Shown in pieces: positions 47,511 to 57,609 of a stretch of 64,000 bases of DNA (position 1 is the first letter of the stretch; every line of letters begins with the position of its first letter). Origin of the DNA: Streptococcus mitis (lineage in GTDB: Bacteria > Bacillota > Bacilli > Lactobacillales > Streptococcaceae); contig NZ_PKIE01000007.1 of assembly GCF_002860865.1 (NCBI RefSeq), forward strand, positions 24,298-88,297, read 5' to 3'. A program made the translations under genes and the position numbers. A model generated the notes under the pieces. It ran no database searches. It had not been told where the DNA came from and worked only from the letters and a program-made list of their open reading frames with translations.

Positions 47511-47532
47511 TATGTAAAGAAAGCTTTACATA
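47511..47532. promoter_or_regulatory. Inverted repeat in the parB promoter
   Basis: TATGTAAAG-AAAG-CTTTACATA, perfect 9-bp arms. It lies between TTGACA (47503-47508) and the parB ATG at 47560, where the promoter spacer and -10 should be. Either an operator or a leader hairpin. Confidence 0.5.
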
Positions 47533-47559
47533 AGAGAAAAGATGTGTTAGTGTAGAATC

Positions 47560-48318
47560 ATGGAAAAATTTGAAATGATTTCTATCACGGATATACAAAA
47601 AAATCCCTATCAACCTCGAAAAGAATTTGATAGAGAAAAACTAGATGAACTAGCACAGTCTATCAAAGAAAATGGGGTCATTCAACCGATTATTGTTCGT
47701 CAATCTCCTGTTATTGGTTATGAAATCCTTGCAGGAGAAAGACGCTATCGGGCTTCACTTTTAGCTGGTCTAAGGTCTATCCCAGCTGTTATTAAACAGC
47801 TTTCAGACCAAGAGATGATGGTCCAGTCCATCATTGAAAATTTGCAAAGAGAAAATTTAAATCCAATAGAAGAAGCACGCGCCTATGAATCTCTCGTAGA
47901 GAAAGGATTCACCCATGCTGAAATTGCAGATAAAATGGGAAAGTCTCGTCCATATATCAGCAACTCCATTCGTTTGCTTTCCTTGCCAGATACTATCCTC
48001 TCAGAAGTAGAAAATGGCAAACTATCACAAGCTCATGCGCGTTCGCTAGTTGGGTTGAATAAGGAACAACAAGACTATTTCTTTCAACGAATCATAGAGG
48101 AAGATATTTCTGTAAGAAAGTTAGAAGCTCTTCTGACAGAGAAAAAACAAAAGAAACTGCAAAAAAATGATCATTTCATACAAAATGAAGAAGAACAGTT
48201 AAAAAAACTACTCGGATTAGATGTAGAAATCAAACTGTCTAAAAAAGATAGTGGAAAAATCATTATTTCTTTTTCAAATCAAGAAGAATACAGTAGAATT
48301 ATCAACAGCCTGAAATAA
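47560..48318 (+). CDS. parB: Chromosome partitioning protein ParB (Spo0J)
   Basis: 252 residues. ParB N-terminal domain with the CTPase/clamp motif AGERRYRAS, then HTH (FTHAEIADKMGKSRPYISNSIRLL) and a C-terminal dimer domain. It binds parS and loads SMC near the origin. There is no parA beside it, as in other streptococci. Confidence 0.95.
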   Translation: MEKFEMISITDIQKNPYQPRKEFDREKLDELAQSIKENGVIQPIIVRQSPVIGYEILAGERRYRASLLAGLRSIPAVIKQLSDQEMMVQSIIENLQRENLNPIEEARAYESLVEKGFTHAEIADKMGKSRPYISNSIRLLSLPDTILSEVENGKLSQAHARSLVGLNKEQQDYFFQRIIEEDISVRKLEALLTEKKQKKLQKNDHFIQNEEEQLKKLLGLDVEIKLSKKDSGKIIISFSNQEEYSRIINSLK

Positions 48319-48349
48319 GGCTGTTCTTTTATTTTTTTATCTCACAAGG

Positions 48350-48465
48350 TTATCCACTATTTTTTTCGATAAAAAGCTTAATAAATCAATAGTTTCTGAT
48401 TTTATCCCCAACCTGTGGATAAAACTTGATAACATTGTGGATTATTTTTCACAGCTTGTGGAAAA
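48350..48465 (+). promoter_or_regulatory. oriC: oriC, DnaA-box cluster upstream of dnaA
   Basis: DnaA-box-like 9-mers: TTATCCACT (48350), TTATCCCCA (48402), TGTGGATAA (48414), TGTGGATTA (48436) and TGTGGAAAA (48457), within A/T-rich DNA between parB and dnaA. With the cluster behind dnaA this forms the split origin common in Firmicutes. Confidence 0.88.
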
Positions 48466-48478
48466 TTCTTCCTATCTA

Positions 48479-48487
48479 TGGTAAAAT
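48479..48487 (+). promoter_or_regulatory. dnaA promoter, extended -10
   Basis: TGGTAAAAT. The DnaA box at 48457-48465 covers the -35 position, which fits self-repression by DnaA. Confidence 0.65.
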
Positions 48488-48534
48488 AAGTCTAGCATTA
48501 AACTTTTAAACAAGTAGTAAAGGAGGAGAACGGA

Positions 48535-49896
48535 TTGAAAGAAAAACAATTTTGGAATCGTATCTTAGAATTTGCGCAAGAAAGACTGACTCGATCCATG
48601 TATGATTTCTATGCTATTCAAGCTGAACTCATCAAGGTAGAGGAAAATGTTGCCACTATATTTTTACCACGATCTGAAATGGAAATGGTCTGGGAAAAAC
48701 AACTAAAAGATATCATTGTAGTAGCTGGTTTTGAGATTTATGATGCTGAGATAACTCCCCACTATATTTTCATCAAACCTCAAGATACTACTGTCTCACA
48801 AGTTGAAGAAGCTCCAAATTCAACTCTTTATGACTATAGTCCAAAGTTAGCATCTATTCCTTATTCGGATACTGGATTAAAAGAAAAATATACCTTTGAT
48901 AATTTTATTCAAGGGGATGGGAATGTTTGGGCAGTATCAGCCGCTTTGGCTGTTTCTGAAGATTTAGCCTTGACCTATAATCCTCTTTTTATCTATGGAG
49001 GACCTGGCCTTGGTAAGACTCACTTACTCAATGCAATTGGGAATGAGATTTTGAAAAATATTCCTGATGCGCGTGTTAAGTACATTCCTGCTGAAAGCTT
49101 TATAAACGACTTTCTTGAACATCTGAGACTGGGTGAAATGGATAAGTTCAAAAAAACCTACCGTAGCCTCGATCTCTTGTTAATTGATGATATTCAATCG
49201 CTGAGTGGAAAAAAAGTTGCAACTCAGGAAGAATTTTTCAATACTTTCAATGTTCTCCATAACAATCAAAAACAAATTGTTCTGACTAGTGATCGTAGCC
49301 CTAAACACTTAGAGGGCCTTGAAGAAAGACTTGTCACGCGCTTTAGCTGGGGCTTGACGCAAAACATCACACCACCTGACTTTGAGACACGTATTGCCAT
49401 TTTACAAAGCAAAACAGAGAATTTAGACTACCATTTCCAAAGTGATACCCTAGAATACCTAGCTGGTCAATTTGATTCAAACGTCCGAGAACTTGAAGGA
49501 GCAATAAACGACATCACTTTAATTGCCAGAGTGAAGAAGATTAAGGATATCACTATCGATATCGCTGCAGAAGCTATTAGAGCTCGAAAACAAGATGTTA
49601 GCCAAATCCTCGTCATTCCAATTGATAAAATCCAAACTGAAGTAGGGAACTTCTATGGTGTTAGTGTCAAAGAAATGAAGGGAAGCAGACGCCTTCAAAA
49701 TATTGTTTTGGCCCGTCAAGTAGCCATGTATTTATCTAGAGAATTAACAGATAATAGTCTTCCAAAAATTGGGAAGGAATTTGGTGGAAAAGATCACACA
49801 ACAGTCATACATGCCCATGCCAAAATTAAATCTTTGATTGATGAAGACGATAATTTACGTTTAGAAATTGAATCCATCAAAAAGAAAATTAAATAA
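48535..49896 (+). CDS. dnaA: Chromosomal replication initiator DnaA
   Basis: 453 residues from a TTG start with a strong AGGAGGAGAA site. Domain I (about 1-80), short linker, AAA+ domain III with [13 protein letters not shown] and [10 protein letters not shown], and DNA-binding domain IV with the signature [15 protein letters not shown]. It binds the boxes on both sides of the gene and opens the origin. Confidence 0.97.
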   Translation: MKEKQFWNRILEFAQERLTRSMYDFYAIQAELIKVEENVATIFLPRSEMEMVWEKQLKDIIVVAGFEIYDAEITPHYIFIKPQDTTVSQVEEAPNSTLYDYSPKLASIPYSDTGLKEKYTFDNFIQGDGNVWAVSAALAVSEDLALTYNPLFIYGGPGLGKTHLLNAIGNEILKNIPDARVKYIPAESFINDFLEHLRLGEMDKFKKTYRSLDLLLIDDIQSLSGKKVATQEEFFNTFNVLHNNQKQIVLTSDRSPKHLEGLEERLVTRFSWGLTQNITPPDFETRIAILQSKTENLDYHFQSDTLEYLAGQFDSNVRELEGAINDITLIARVKKIKDITIDIAAEAIRARKQDVSQILVIPIDKIQTEVGNFYGVSVKEMKGSRRLQNIVLARQVAMYLSRELTDNSLPKIGKEFGGKDHTTVIHAHAKIKSLIDEDDNLRLEIESIKKKIK

Positions 49897-49901
49897 CTTG
49901 T

Positions 49902-50000
49902 GGATAACTTTTACTTTATTATCTTTTTTATCCACATTTTTTAAACAAGCCAAAAAACTTGATATGACTTGTTTAAAGTCTGTTTTCCACAGATTTCACA
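49902..50000 (+). promoter_or_regulatory. oriC: oriC, DnaA-box cluster between dnaA and dnaN
   Basis: TGTGGATAA (near 49902), TTATCCACA (near 49929) and TTTTCCACA (near 49983) in A/T-rich DNA that is a likely unwinding region. Confidence 0.85.
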
Positions 50001-50054
50001 GACCCTATTATTACTATTATCCTTCTAATACTAAAAATAAATAAAGGAGAATCC

Positions 50055-51191
50055 ATGATTCATTTTTCAATTAATAAAAATTTATTTCTACAAGCCTTAA
50101 ATACTACTAAGAGAGCTATTAGCTCTAAAAATGCCATTCCTATTTTATCAACCGTAAAAATTGACGTAACCAATGAAGGTGTTACTTTAATTGGTTCAAA
50201 TGGTCAAATTTCAATTGAAAATTTTATTTCTCAAAAAAATGAAGATGCTGGTTTGTTAATTACTTCTTTAGGTTCGATCCTTCTTGAAGCTTCTTTCTTC
50301 ATCAATGTTGTATCTAGTCTACCTGATGTGACTCTTGATTTTAAAGAAATTGAACAAAATCAAATTGTTTTAACCAGCGGTAAATCAGAAATTACCCTAA
50401 AAGGAAAAGATAGTGAACAATATCCACGAATCCAAGAAATTTCAGCAAGCACTCCTTTGGTTCTTGAAACAAAATTACTCAAGAAAATTATCAATGAAAC
50501 AGCTTTTGCTGCAAGTACACAAGAAAGTCGTCCAATTTTAACAGGTGTTCATTTTGTATTGAGCCAACACAAAGAGTTAAAAACAGTTGCAACAGACTCT
50601 CATCGTCTAAGCCAGAAAAAATTGACTCTTGAAAAAAATAGTGATGATTTTGATGTCGTGATTCCTAGCCGTTCTCTACGCGAATTTTCAGCAGTATTTA
50701 CAGACGATATTGAAACTGTAGAGATTTTCTTTGCCAACAATCAAATCCTCTTTAGAAGCGAAAATATTAGCTTCTATACTCGTTTGTTAGAAGGTAACTA
50801 TCCTGATACAGATCGCTTGATTCCGACAGACTTTAACACTACTATTACTTTTGATGTGGTAAACTTACGTCAGTCAATGGAGCGTGCTCGCCTTTTATCA
50901 AGTGCGACTCAAAATGGTACTGTGAAGCTTGAAATTAAAGGTGGTATTGTTAGCGCCCATGTTCATTCTCCAGAAGTTGGTAAAGTAAACGAAGAAATCG
51001 ATACTGATCAGGTGACTGGTGAAGATTTGACTATTAGTTTCAACCCAACTTACTTGATTGATTCTCTTAAGGCTTTAAATAGCGAAAAGGTGACCATTAG
51101 CTTTATCTCAGCTGTTCGTCCATTTACTCTTGTGCCAGCAGACACTGATGAAGACTTCATGCAGCTCATTACACCAGTTCGTACAAATTAA
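50055..51191 (+). CDS. dnaN: DNA polymerase III beta clamp
   Basis: 378 residues, usual length; three-domain sliding clamp with N-terminal HFSINKNLFLQALNTTKRAISSK and C-terminal VRPFTLVP. It holds the polymerase on DNA and binds partners through its cleft. It follows dnaA across the second box cluster. Confidence 0.97.
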   Translation: MIHFSINKNLFLQALNTTKRAISSKNAIPILSTVKIDVTNEGVTLIGSNGQISIENFISQKNEDAGLLITSLGSILLEASFFINVVSSLPDVTLDFKEIEQNQIVLTSGKSEITLKGKDSEQYPRIQEISASTPLVLETKLLKKIINETAFAASTQESRPILTGVHFVLSQHKELKTVATDSHRLSQKKLTLEKNSDDFDVVIPSRSLREFSAVFTDDIETVEIFFANNQILFRSENISFYTRLLEGNYPDTDRLIPTDFNTTITFDVVNLRQSMERARLLSSATQNGTVKLEIKGGIVSAHVHSPEVGKVNEEIDTDQVTGEDLTISFNPTYLIDSLKALNSEKVTISFISAVRPFTLVPADTDEDFMQLITPVRTN

Positions 51192-51255
51192 GTGAAAGAG
51201 GTTGAGCCTGGCTCGCCTCTTTTATGATATAATCGAAAAAGAAAAGGAGAGTAGT

Positions 51256-51450
51256 ATGTATCAAGTTGGAAATTTTGTTGAAATGAAAAAACCACATGCT
51301 TGCACCATCAAGTCAACAGGTAAAAAGGCCAATCGTTGGGAAATTACACGTGTAGGAGCAGATATCAAAATTAAATGTAGCAATTGTGACCATGTTGTCA
51401 TGATGGGGCGCTATGATTTTGATCGAAAAATGAATAAAATTATTGACTGA
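51256..51450 (+). CDS. DUF951 / YyzM family protein
   Basis: 64 residues from the ATG at 51256 (AAAGGAGA upstream); a longer upstream frame is not supported. Contains CTIKSTGKKANRWEITRVGADIKIKCSNCDHVVMMGRYDFDRKM with a CSNC pair, as in the DUF951 family found between dnaN and ychF. Function unknown; a small RNA-binding-like fold is possible. Confidence 0.88.
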   Translation: MYQVGNFVEMKKPHACTIKSTGKKANRWEITRVGADIKIKCSNCDHVVMMGRYDFDRKMNKIID

Positions 51451-51534
51451 AACCCCTCAGTTAGAGGGTTAGCAAGTTTTCCCTTTTTGTGTTATAATAT
51501 TAGGGATTGAAATAAAAACGGAGAATGAGAAAAT

Positions 51535-52650
51535 ATGGCTTTAACAGCAGGTATCGTTGGTTTGCCAAACGTTGGTAAATCAACACTATTTAATGCAATT
51601 ACAAAAGCAGGAGCAGAGGCTGCAAACTATCCATTTGCGACGATTGATCCAAACGTTGGAATGGTTGAGGTTCCAGATGAACGCCTACAAAAATTGACTG
51701 AAATGATCACTCCTAAAAAGACAGTTCCAACAACATTTGAATTTACAGATATCGCAGGAATTGTAAAAGGAGCTTCAAAAGGAGAAGGGCTAGGGAATAA
51801 ATTCTTGGCTAATATCCGTGAAGTAGACGCGATTGTTCACGTAGTTCGTGCTTTTGATGATGAAAATGTGATGCGCGAGCAAGGACGTGAAGACGCCTTT
51901 GTAGATCCACTTGCAGATATTGATACTATTAACCTGGAGTTGATTCTTGCTGACTTAGAATCAGTTAATAAGCGTTATGCGCGTGTAGAAAAGATGGCAC
52001 GTACGCAAAAAGATAAAGAATCAGTAGCTGAGTTTAATGTTCTTCAAAAGATTAAACCAGTCCTAGAAGATGGAAAATCAGCTCGAACTATTGAATTTAC
52101 AGATGAAGAACAAAAAGTTGTCAAAGGTCTCTTCCTTTTGACGACTAAACCAGTGCTCTATGTTGCCAATGTGGATGAGGATGTTGTTTCAGAACCTGAC
52201 TCTATCGACTATGTTAAACAAATTCGTGAATTCGCAGCGACAGAAAATGCTGAAGTAGTCGTTATTTCTGCGCGTGCTGAGGAAGAAATTTCTGAGTTAG
52301 ACGAAGAAGATAAGCAAGAGTTTCTTGAAGCACTTGGTTTGACAGAGTCAGGCGTTGACAAGTTGACTCGTGCAGCTTACCACTTACTTGGATTGGGAAC
52401 TTACTTCACAGCTGGTGAAAAAGAAGTTCGCGCTTGGACCTTTAAACGTGGTATGAAGGCTCCTCAAGCAGCTGGTATTATCCACTCAGACTTTGAAAAA
52501 GGATTTATTCGTGCAGTAACTATGTCATATGAGGATCTAGTGAAATACGGATCTGAAAAGGCTGTAAAAGAAGCTGGACGCTTGCGTGAAGAAGGAAAAG
52601 AATATATTGTTCAAGATGGCGATATTATGGAATTCCGCTTTAATGTCTAA
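51535..52650 (+). CDS. ychF: Ribosome-binding GTPase/ATPase YchF
   Basis: 371 residues. P-loop [34 protein letters not shown], coiled-coil insert and C-terminal TGS domain. YchF prefers ATP and binds ribosomes. It ends near a terminator-like hairpin (about 52678-52710, GGTTGGAA / TTCCAACC). Confidence 0.95.
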   Translation: MALTAGIVGLPNVGKSTLFNAITKAGAEAANYPFATIDPNVGMVEVPDERLQKLTEMITPKKTVPTTFEFTDIAGIVKGASKGEGLGNKFLANIREVDAIVHVVRAFDDENVMREQGREDAFVDPLADIDTINLELILADLESVNKRYARVEKMARTQKDKESVAEFNVLQKIKPVLEDGKSARTIEFTDEEQKVVKGLFLLTTKPVLYVANVDEDVVSEPDSIDYVKQIREFAATENAEVVVISARAEEEISELDEEDKQEFLEALGLTESGVDKLTRAAYHLLGLGTYFTAGEKEVRAWTFKRGMKAPQAAGIIHSDFEKGFIRAVTMSYEDLVKYGSEKAVKEAGRLREEGKEYIVQDGDIMEFRFNV

Positions 52651-52723
52651 AAAAAATTAATGAATAGTGTCAATTAGGTTGGAAAAAAATTCCAACCCTT
52701 TTGGCTTTTGAAAGGAAAAATAA

Positions 52724-53293
52724 ATGACCAAATTACTTGTAGGATTAGGAAATCCAGGGGATAAATATTTTGAAACAAAACACAATGTTGGTTTTATGTT
52801 GATTGACCAACTAGCGAAGAAACAGAATGTCACTTTTACACATGATAAAATATTTCAAGCTGACCTAGCATCCTTTTTCCTAAATGGAGAAAAAATTTAT
52901 CTTGTCAAACCAACGACATTTATGAATGAAAGTGGAAAAGCGGTTCATGCTTTATTAACTTATTATGGTTTGAATATTGAAGATTTACTCATCATTTACG
53001 ATGACCTTGACATGGAAGTTGGAAAGATTCGCTTAAGAGCAAAGGGATCCGCAGGTGGTCATAATGGTATCAAGTCTATTATTCAACATATTGGAACCCA
53101 GACATTTAATCGTGTTAAGATTGGAATCGGAAGACCTAAAAATGGAATGTCAGTTGTTAACCATGTTTTGAGTAAGTTTGACAAGGATGATTATATTGGT
53201 ATTTTACAGTCTATTGACAAAGTTGACGATTCTGTAAACTACTATTTACAAGAGAAAAACTTTGAAAAAACGATGCAGAGGTATAACGGATAA
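52724..53293 (+). CDS. pth: Peptidyl-tRNA hydrolase
   Basis: 189 residues. [18 protein letters not shown] with catalytic His, PTTFMNESG, and [26 protein letters not shown]. It frees tRNAs from stalled peptidyl-tRNA. Its stop is directly followed by the mfd ATG. Confidence 0.96.
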   Translation: MTKLLVGLGNPGDKYFETKHNVGFMLIDQLAKKQNVTFTHDKIFQADLASFFLNGEKIYLVKPTTFMNESGKAVHALLTYYGLNIEDLLIIYDDLDMEVGKIRLRAKGSAGGHNGIKSIIQHIGTQTFNRVKIGIGRPKNGMSVVNHVLSKFDKDDYIGILQSIDKVDDSVNYYLQEKNFEKTMQRYNG

Positions 53294-56200
53294 ATGGTGG
53301 CCTTATTAGATTTATTCTCAGAAAATGATCAGATAAAAAAATGGCATCAAAAACTGACAGATAAGAAAAGACAATTAATGTTAGGATTGTCAACTTCTAC
53401 AAAAGCTTTAGCAATTGCTAGTAGTTTGAGACAGGAAGATAAGATTGTGTTATTGACGTCAACTTATGGAGGAGCAGAAGGACTTGTTAGTGATCTTATA
53501 TCTGTCTTGGGTGAGGAACTTATCTATCCATTTTTGGTAGATGACTCCCCTATGGTCGAGTTTTTGATGTCTTCACAAGAAAAAATCATTTCACGGGTTG
53601 AAGCCTTGCGTTTTTTGACTGATTCATCTAAGAAAGGGATTTTAGTTTGTAATATCGCAGCAAGTCGATTGATTTTACCGTCTCCCAATATATTTAAAGA
53701 TAGTATTGTAAAAATAACAGTTGGTGAAGAATATGACCAACACGCACTTATCCATCAGTTAAAAGAGATAGGCTATCGAAAAGTTACACAAGTACAAACT
53801 CAGGGAGAGTTTAGTATACGAGGAGATATTTTAGATATTTTTGAAATATCCCAGTTAGAACCTTGCCGAATTGAGTTTTTTGGTGATGAAATTGATGGTA
53901 TTAGGTTATTTGAAGTCGAAACACAATTATCGAAAGAAAATCAGACAGAACTCACTATCTTTCCAGCTAGTGATATGCTTTTGAGAGAAAAGGATTATCA
54001 ACGAGGACAGTCAGCTTTAGAAAAACAAATTTCAAAAACGTTATCACCGATTTTGAAATCCTATCTAGAAGAAATTCTTTCAAGTTTTCACCAAAAACAA
54101 ATACATTCAGATTCACGGAAGTTTTTATCTTTGTGCTATGAAAAGACATGGACTGTCTTTGACTATATTGAAAAAGATACCCCAGTATTCTTTGATGATT
54201 ATCAGAAATTGATGAATCAGTATGAAGTCTTTGAAAGGGAGTTAGCACAATACTTTACAGAAGAATTACAGAACAGTAAAGCATTTTCTGAGATGCAGTA
54301 TTTTGCAGATACAGAGCAAATCTATAAAAAGCAGAGTCCGGTTACCTTTTTCTCTAATCTGCAAAAGGGGTTAGGCAATCTCAAGTTTGACCAAATTTAT
54401 CAATTTAATCAATATCCTATGCAGGAGTTTTTCAATCAATTTTCTTTTCTAAAAGAAGAAATTGAGCGATACAAAAAAATGGATTATACTATTATCCTGC
54501 AGTCTAGCAATTCAATGGGAAGTAAAACATTGGAGGATGTTTTAGAGGAATACCAGATTAAATTGGATTCTAGAGATAAGTCAAGTGTTTGTAAAGAATC
54601 TGTAAACTTAATTGAGGGTAATCTCAGACATGGTTTTCATTTTGTAGATGAAAAGGTTTTATTGATAACTGAACATGAGATTTTTCAAAAGAAATTGAAA
54701 CGTCGTTTTCGAAGACAACATGTTTCAAACGCAGAGAGATTAAAAGATTACAATGAACTTGAAAAAGGAGATTACGTTGTTCACCATATCCATGGAATTG
54801 GTCAATATCTAGGGATTGAAACAATTGAAATCAAAGGGATTCACCGTGATTATGTCAGTGTTCAATACCAAAACGGGGATCAAATCTCTATCCCAGTGGA
54901 ACAGATTCATCTACTTTCCAAATACGTTTCAAGTGACGGTAAAGCTCCTAAACTCAATAAATTAAATGACGGTCATTTCAAAAAAGCCAAGCAAAAAGTT
55001 AAGAACCAGGTAGAGGATATAGCTGACGATTTAATCAAACTTTATTCTGAGCGCAGCCAGTTGAAGGGTTTTGCTTTCTCAGCTGATGATGAGGATCAAC
55101 ATGCTTTTGATGATGCCTTCCCTTATGTTGAAACGGATGATCAACTTCGTAGTGTTGAGGAAATCAAGAGAGATATGCAGGCTTCTCAACCAATGGATCG
55201 ACTTTTAGTTGGGGATGTTGGTTTTGGAAAGACTGAAGTTGCTATGCGTGCAGCCTTTAAGGCAGTCAATGATCACAAACAGGTTGTCGTTCTAGTTCCG
55301 ACGACGGTTTTAGCGCAACAGCACTATACGAATTTTAAGGAACGATTCCAAAATTTTGCAGTTAATATTGATGTGTTGAGTCGCTTTAGAAGTAAAAAAG
55401 AGCAGACTGAAACACTTGAAAAATTGAAAAAGGGTCAAGTTGATATTCTGATTGGAACACATCGTGTTTTGTCAAAAGATGTTGTGTTTGCTGATTTGGG
55501 CTTAATGATTATTGATGAGGAGCAGCGATTTGGTGTCAAGCATAAGGAAACCTTGAAAGAACTGAAAAAACAAGTAGATGTTCTGACCTTGACAGCAACG
55601 CCAATTCCTCGTACCCTTCACATGTCTATGCTGGGAATCAGAGATTTGTCTGTTATTGAAACTCCGCCGACTAATCGTTATCCTGTTCAGACCTATGTTT
55701 TGGAAAAGAATGATAGTGTGATTCGTGATGCTGTCTTACGTGAAATGGACCGTGGAGGTCAAGTTTACTATCTTTACAATAAAGTTGACACAATTGATCA
55801 GAAGGTTTCAGAATTACAGGAGTTGATTCCAGAGGCTTCAATTGGGTATGTTCATGGGCAAATGAGTGAGATTCAGTTAGAAAATACTCTACTAGATTTC
55901 ATTGAAGGTCAGTATGATATCTTGGTGACAACTACCATTATTGAGACAGGGGTAGACATTCCAAATGCCAATACTTTATTTATTGAAAATGCGGACCATA
56001 TGGGCTTGTCAACCTTGTATCAGTTAAGAGGAAGAGTTGGTCGTAGTAATCGTATTGCTTATGCTTATCTCATGTATCGTCCGGAAAAATCAATCAGTGA
56101 AGTATCTGAAAAGAGATTAGAAGCAATCAAAGGATTTACAGAATTGGGCTCCGGATTTAAGATTGCAATGCGAGATCTTTCGATTCGCGGAGCAGGAAAT

Positions 56201-56797
56201 CTTTTAGGGAAATCCCAGTCTGGTTTCATTGATTCTGTTGGTTTTGAATTGTATTCGCAATTATTGGAGGAAGCTATTGCTAAACGACATGGTAATGGGA
56301 ACACAAGAACCAAAGGGAATGCTGAGTTGATTTTACAAATTGATGCCTATCTTCCTGATACCTATATTTCTGATCAACGACATAAGATTGAAATTTACAA
56401 GAAAATTCGTCAAATTGACAACCGTGCCAACTATGAAGAGTTACAAGAAGAGTTGATGGACCGCTTTGGAGAGTACCCAGACGTGGTAGCCTATCTTTTA
56501 GAGATTGGTTTGGTTAAGTCTTATCTTGACAAGGTCTTTGTTCAACGTGTGGAAAGAAAAGATAATAAGATTACAGTACAATTTGAAAAAGTCACTCAGC
56601 GATTGTTTTTGGCTCAAGATTATTTTAAATCTTTATCTGCAACGAATTTAAAAGCAGCCATAACTGAGAATAAGGGATTAATGGAAGTTGTATTTGACAT
56701 CCGAAACAAGAAGGACTATGAAATTTTAGAAGGTCTGCTCATTTTTGGAGAAAGTTTATTAGAGATAAAAGAGTCTAAGAAAGAAAATTCCATTTGA
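53294..56797 (+). CDS. mfd: Transcription-repair coupling factor Mfd
   Basis: 1167 residues, full length. UvrB-like N-terminus, RNA polymerase interaction domain (GDYVVHHIHGIGQYLGI, about 495), SF2 translocase with Walker A LVGDVGFGKTEVA and IIDEEQRFGV, TRG motif region, and C-terminal UvrA-binding-blocking domain. It removes stalled RNA polymerase and recruits UvrA to lesions. Confidence 0.97.
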   Translation: MVALLDLFSENDQIKKWHQKLTDKKRQLMLGLSTSTKALAIASSLRQEDKIVLLTSTYGGAEGLVSDLISVLGEELIYPFLVDDSPMVEFLMSSQEKIISRVEALRFLTDSSKKGILVCNIAASRLILPSPNIFKDSIVKITVGEEYDQHALIHQLKEIGYRKVTQVQTQGEFSIRGDILDIFEISQLEPCRIEFFGDEIDGIRLFEVETQLSKENQTELTIFPASDMLLREKDYQRGQSALEKQISKTLSPILKSYLEEILSSFHQKQIHSDSRKFLSLCYEKTWTVFDYIEKDTPVFFDDYQKLMNQYEVFERELAQYFTEELQNSKAFSEMQYFADTEQIYKKQSPVTFFSNLQKGLGNLKFDQIYQFNQYPMQEFFNQFSFLKEEIERYKKMDYTIILQSSNSMGSKTLEDVLEEYQIKLDSRDKSSVCKESVNLIEGNLRHGFHFVDEKVLLITEHEIFQKKLKRRFRRQHVSNAERLKDYNELEKGDYVVHHIHGIGQYLGIETIEIKGIHRDYVSVQYQNGDQISIPVEQIHLLSKYVSSDGKAPKLNKLNDGHFKKAKQKVKNQVEDIADDLIKLYSERSQLKGFAFSADDEDQHAFDDAFPYVETDDQLRSVEEIKRDMQASQPMDRLLVGDVGFGKTEVAMRAAFKAVNDHKQVVVLVPTTVLAQQHYTNFKERFQNFAVNIDVLSRFRSKKEQTETLEKLKKGQVDILIGTHRVLSKDVVFADLGLMIIDEEQRFGVKHKETLKELKKQVDVLTLTATPIPRTLHMSMLGIRDLSVIETPPTNRYPVQTYVLEKNDSVIRDAVLREMDRGGQVYYLYNKVDTIDQKVSELQELIPEASIGYVHGQMSEIQLENTLLDFIEGQYDILVTTTIIETGVDIPNANTLFIENADHMGLSTLYQLRGRVGRSNRIAYAYLMYRPEKSISEVSEKRLEAIKGFTELGSGFKIAMRDLSIRGAGNLLGKSQSGFIDSVGFELYSQLLEEAIAKRHGNGNTRTKGNAELILQIDAYLPDTYISDQRHKIEIYKKIRQIDNRANYEELQEELMDRFGEYPDVVAYLLEIGLVKSYLDKVFVQRVERKDNKITVQFEKVTQRLFLAQDYFKSLSATNLKAAITENKGLMEVVFDIRNKKDYEILEGLLIFGESLLEIKESKKENSI

Positions 56798-56854
56798 TAT
56801 TTTTCTTCTATAAAATAGATAAAAATGGTACAATAATAAGTTGAGGTAATAAGG

Positions 56855-57121
56855 ATGAGATTAGACAAATATTTAAAAGTATCGCGAATTATCAAGCGTC
56901 GTACAGTCGCAAAAGAAGTAGCAGATAAAGGCAGAATCAAGGTGAATGGAATCTTGGCCAAAAGTTCAACGGATTTGAAAGTTAATGACCAAGTTGAAAT
57001 TCGTTTTGGAAACAAGTTGCTACTTGTAAAAGTACTAGAGATGAAAGATAGTACAAAAAAAGAAGATGCAGCAGGCATGTATGAAATTATCAGTGAAACA
57101 CGGGTAGAAGAAAATGTCTAA
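56855..57121 (+). CDS. rqcP: RNA-binding S4 protein RqcP (YabO)
   Basis: 88 residues; S4 domain ([35 protein letters not shown]). RqcP works with RqcH in ribosome quality control, adding alanine tails to stalled chains. Usual place before divIC. Confidence 0.92.
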
Positions 57122-57482
57122 AAATATTGTACAATTGAATAATTCTTTTATTCAAAATGAATATCAACGTCGTCGCTACCTGATGAAAGAACGACAAAAA
57201 CGGAATCGTTTTATGGGGTGGGTATTGATTTTGATTATGCTATTATTTATCTTGCCAACTTTTAATTTAGCGCAGAGTTATCAGCAATTACTCCAACGAC
57301 GTCAGCAATTAGCAGACTTGCAAACTCAGTATCAAACTTTGAGTGATGAAAAGGATAAGGAGACAGCATTTGCTACCAAGTTGAAAGATGAGGATTATGC
57401 TGCCAAATATACACGAGCGAAGTACTATTATTCTAAGTCGAGGGAAATAGTTTATACGATTCCTGACTTGCTTCAAAGGTGA
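57114..57482 (+). CDS. divIC: Cell division protein DivIC (FtsB-like)
   Basis: 122 residues. Cytosolic basic start, one membrane segment (about 38-57) and an extracellular coiled-coil (60-90). Partner of DivIB and FtsL at the septum. It overlaps rqcP by 8 bp. Confidence 0.92.
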
Positions 57483-57486
57483 TAAA

Positions 57487-57609
57487 ATGGAAAATTTACT
57501 AGACGTAATTGAGCAATTTTTGAGTTTATCAGATGAAAAGCTGAAAGAGTTGGCTGATAAAAATCAATTATTGCGTTTACAAGGAGAAAAGGAAAGGAAG
57601 AATGCGTAA
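57487..57609 (+). CDS. Small conserved protein, 40 aa
   Basis: A 40-residue helical, charged peptide (MENLLDVIEQFLSLSDEKLK...) between divIC and the next gene: it starts 4 nt after the divIC stop and overlaps the next ATG by 8 bp. Pneumococcus has a small gene at the same place. Ribosome binding site weak, consistent with coupled translation. Function unknown. Confidence 0.7.
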   Translation: MENLLDVIEQFLSLSDEKLKELADKNQLLRLQGEKERKNA

